Origin: SIG455 sp045646385
GTDB taxonomy: Bacteria > Bacillota > Clostridia > UMGS1810
Length of the DNA stretch: 50,426 nucleotides
Direction of reading: 5' to 3'
Assembly (NCBI GenBank): GCA_045646385.1
Contig: JAZRKQ010000021.1
Span: 1-50,426 of the forward strand
Shown here: positions 49,188-50,426 of the stretch, piece by piece
Numbering within the stretch: the stretch's first letter is position 1
Layout of the letters: each line of letters opens with the position of its first letter
Notes under the pieces: generated by a model
Seen by the model: the letters and a program-made list of their open reading frames with translations, nothing else
The model's database searches: none
What the model was told of the DNA's origin: nothing
Position numbers and translations under genes: made by a program

Positions 49188-49842
49188 TTTTATAAGACGT
49201 GTCCTCAATGTGTTCTATGTACGCCCGTGCGTTGTATGTGCAAGACCTGTAAGGATTAAAGATAATATAAATCTTTGCAGCCGATGCTTAGAATCTGTCA
49301 AGCGTTACGGACAGACTATCAATACCGATGGCAGAATAACAGTCTCTGTTCTTCCGCATCATAAGTTTATCCGCAGAGCAATGAACAGATTTAAATTCAG
49401 TAATAAAAAGTATTATGGTTTTACGTTTGCCAAACTGATTCACAACCGTCTTCGCGTGTGCGATTGGTACGGAAATATTGAATGTGTCGTATGCGTGCCT
49501 ATGGGCAGAAGAAACAGGCTTTACAATCAGTCTGCAGTAATAGCGCAGAAGGTTGCCGAAAGAATCGGTGTACCGTTTTTTGAAGATGCTATGGTTAAAG
49601 TTAAGGACAATCCACCTTTTTACAAACTTAGTTATCAGGAAAGAAGACGCGCTGTAAAAAGTGCGTTTGATATCGGCAAAGACTTATCGTTTGTCGGCAA
49701 ACGTGTTCTTTTAATTGATGATATATATACTACGGGTGCTACCAGCAGTGAGTGTCGCCGTGTTCTCCTTTTAAACGGTGCTGCAGAGGTTTACTGTGCA
49801 ACGGCTTGCTATGCACCGAACGATAACAGAAAATCAAAGTAA
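49180..49842 (+). CDS. comF: ComF family phosphoribosyltransferase-like protein
   Basis: A 220-residue protein with an N-terminal zinc-finger-like CVVCARPV ... LCSRC and a C-terminal PRTase fold whose PRPP-binding loop is VLLIDDIYTTGATSSE (about 175-190). ComF acts in DNA uptake in naturally competent species; the recD2-comF pairing is common in Firmicutes. No other competence genes lie in the window. Confidence 0.9.
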   Translation: MSDFIRRVLNVFYVRPCVVCARPVRIKDNINLCSRCLESVKRYGQTINTDGRITVSVLPHHKFIRRAMNRFKFSNKKYYGFTFAKLIHNRLRVCDWYGNIECVVCVPMGRRNRLYNQSAVIAQKVAERIGVPFFEDAMVKVKDNPPFYKLSYQERRRAVKSAFDIGKDLSFVGKRVLLIDDIYTTGATSSECRRVLLLNGAAEVYCATACYAPNDNRKSK

Positions 49843-49862
49843 TAAAATTTTGTGTTCTGCAA

Positions 49863-49901
49863 ATAATACCTTCGAAAGAAAATTCTTTTCGGAGGTATTA
49901 T
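49863..49901 (+). promoter_or_regulatory. Hairpin covering the Shine-Dalgarno of the 61-aa gene
   Basis: A 15-bp stem (49863-49877 with 49887-49901, one G-U, 9-nt loop). The 3' arm contains GGAGG at 49891-49895, which is 9 nt before ATG 49905. It has no T run, so masking of translation is more likely than termination. Confidence 0.65.
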
Positions 49902-49904
49902 AAT

Positions 49905-50090
49905 ATGAAGAAAAATTACCGCAAGGGCATTATGAAAATAGACAATATTGAAGACGAGGCAACAAGATATAACAGAGAATGTTTTGAAGAAATAAGCCTT
50001 CTGCCTTATTTCGAAAGCGACAACGAAACCGCCGATAATATATCCTCAGCAGAAAATGACGGTGTAGAAAACAGCCAAAACGAAAAGTAA
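49905..50090 (+). CDS. Small acidic protein of unknown function (61 aa)
   Basis: A short protein with a basic start (MKKNYRKGIMKIDNIEDE) and a very acidic, probably disordered C-terminal half (SDNETADNISSAENDGVENSQNEK). I recognise no family. The ribosome site GGAGG is good but lies in a 15-bp hairpin. It is 62 bp after comF and 84 bp before the first rRNA promoter. It may be expressed from the recD2-comF transcript. It could equally be a lineage-specific small gene. Confidence 0.55.
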   Translation: MKKNYRKGIMKIDNIEDEATRYNRECFEEISLLPYFESDNETADNISSAENDGVENSQNEK

Positions 50091-50113
50091 TACGAGAAAT
50101 TGTATAACTCAGC

Positions 50114-50140
50114 ATAAAAAACCTACTGATGTTTTATGTA
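50114..50140 (+). terminator. Weak terminator after the 61-aa gene
   Basis: A 7-bp CATAAAA/TTTTATG stem with a 12-nt loop, followed by TATTTT. Confidence 0.4.
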
Positions 50141-50174
50141 TTTTGCTATAATTTGATTTTTTTAAAAAAACTGG

Positions 50175-50203
50175 TTGACAGAATTATTTTATTATGATAT
50201 ATT
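50175..50203 (+). promoter_or_regulatory. rRNA operon promoter P1
   Basis: TTGACA (50175-50180), 17-bp spacer, TATATT (50198-50203). Confidence 0.8.
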
Positions 50204-50259
50204 AAATAAGCACTCTGTGAACGGGGTTAAAAATTTTTGAAAAAATTTTAAAAAAGTTA

Positions 50260-50288
50260 TTGACAACGGCTCACAGACGTGATATAAT
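50260..50288 (+). promoter_or_regulatory. rRNA operon promoter P2
   Basis: TTGACA (50260-50265), 17-bp spacer, TATAAT (50283-50288): full consensus. With P1 it forms the tandem arrangement typical of Firmicute rrn operons. Confidence 0.88.
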
Positions 50289-50426
50289 AATCAAGTCGCT
50301 CGGGAAAAGAGCGGGCGGCGGAATTGATCTTTGAAAAATGAACAGCATAAAAAAGCGGGACTTTTTGAAAGTCCAAAGAGTTTTAAAAATGCACTTTATA
50401 ATTAGTAAAGTCAGACAGAATTTTGA
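50289..50426 (+). other. Probable rrn leader, 16S gene starting at or just beyond the window end
   Basis: The leader contains GATCTTTGAAAAATGAACAGC-like antitermination sequence at about 50327-50346, familiar from clostridial 16S leaders, and a small CGCTC/GAGCG hairpin at about 50298-50314. The final AATTTTGA would join the usual GAGTTTGATC of 16S, but that part is not in the window. Confidence 0.6.

Overview
The window looks like a chromosomal segment of an anaerobic, low-GC, endospore-forming Firmicute of class Clostridia, probably an uncultured gut-type lineage. The evidence is the mix of sporulation genes (spoIIR, a SpoIIQ-like M23 protein, the 26-codon spoVM, cwlD and a SigB/F/G-class sigma factor), a FabK-type FASII operon, a two-gene acyl-CoA dehydratase/activase module, strong AAGGAGG ribosome binding sites, frequent GTG/TTG starts, and dense gene packing with intrinsic terminators. 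Nothing in the window looks like a prophage, integrative element or CRISPR array. The accessory interest lies almost entirely between genes.

Layout. 1-1536 is the 3' part of GTP-dependent PEP carboxykinase. 1537-2413 is a gene-free 877-bp stretch holding a terminator, copy 1 of a structured RNA gene, a G/C-rich palindrome cluster and a long MITE-like inverted repeat. 2414-7925 carries a DUF1015 protein and a 2-hydroxyacyl-CoA dehydratase activase/dehydratase pair. 8018-8821 is a secreted stalk-domain protein with an ECF-type promoter. 8954-18417 is a TetR regulator and the fatty-acid operon it probably controls (fabH-acpP-fabK-fabD-fabG-fabF-fabZ-accD-accA-acyl-ACP thioesterase-degV). 18532-20926 holds a membrane-anchored unknown, a sigma factor with an N-terminal CxxC/CxxC motif, the SpoIIQ-like protein and spoVM. 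21011-23699 has a glycosyltransferase, rpmB and rpsF-ssb-rpsR. 23841-29330 runs ddl-murI-DUF1934-argS-S41 protease. 29496-36865 runs polA-cls-membrane protein-murT-gatD-lytic transglycosylase. 36899-42634 is a minus-strand block: unknown membrane protein, cwlD, unknown, coaE, a DUF6273 fusion and uppP. 42899-46389 is rplM-rpsI, an ECF sigma/anti-sigma pair and spoIIR. 46438-50090 holds an 88-aa protein preceded by copy 2 of the structured RNA, recD2-comF, and a 61-aa acidic protein. The window ends in a tandem rRNA promoter and leader, just short of a probable 16S gene.

How genes work together. Three TetR-type operators (TTCAGCACA-N3-TGTGCTGAA), one in the tetR promoter and two before fabH, tie the regulator to FASII. 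Many genes serve cell-envelope building: ddl, murI, murT-gatD, uppP, cls, cwlD, lytic transglycosylase. The ECF sigma gene has an autoregulatory-type promoter (GGAAC-N17-CGTC), and the same elements precede the stalk-domain protein 36 kb away, suggesting a small envelope regulon.

Two non-coding patterns stand out. (1) Two diverged copies (about 143 nt) of a minus-strand RNA, each with a consensus sigma-A promoter (TTGACC-N17-TATAAT) and an intrinsic terminator. Their helices differ in sequence but stay paired; one segment can form a pseudoknot with an apical loop or an antiterminator helix that covaries with the terminator loop. This is riboswitch-like, and I cannot assign it to a known family. 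(2) Five near-perfect hairpins at three loci with unrelated stems but a shared 14-nt loop (consensus MTAAAYATRCWCAR). Two loci carry head-to-head pairs.
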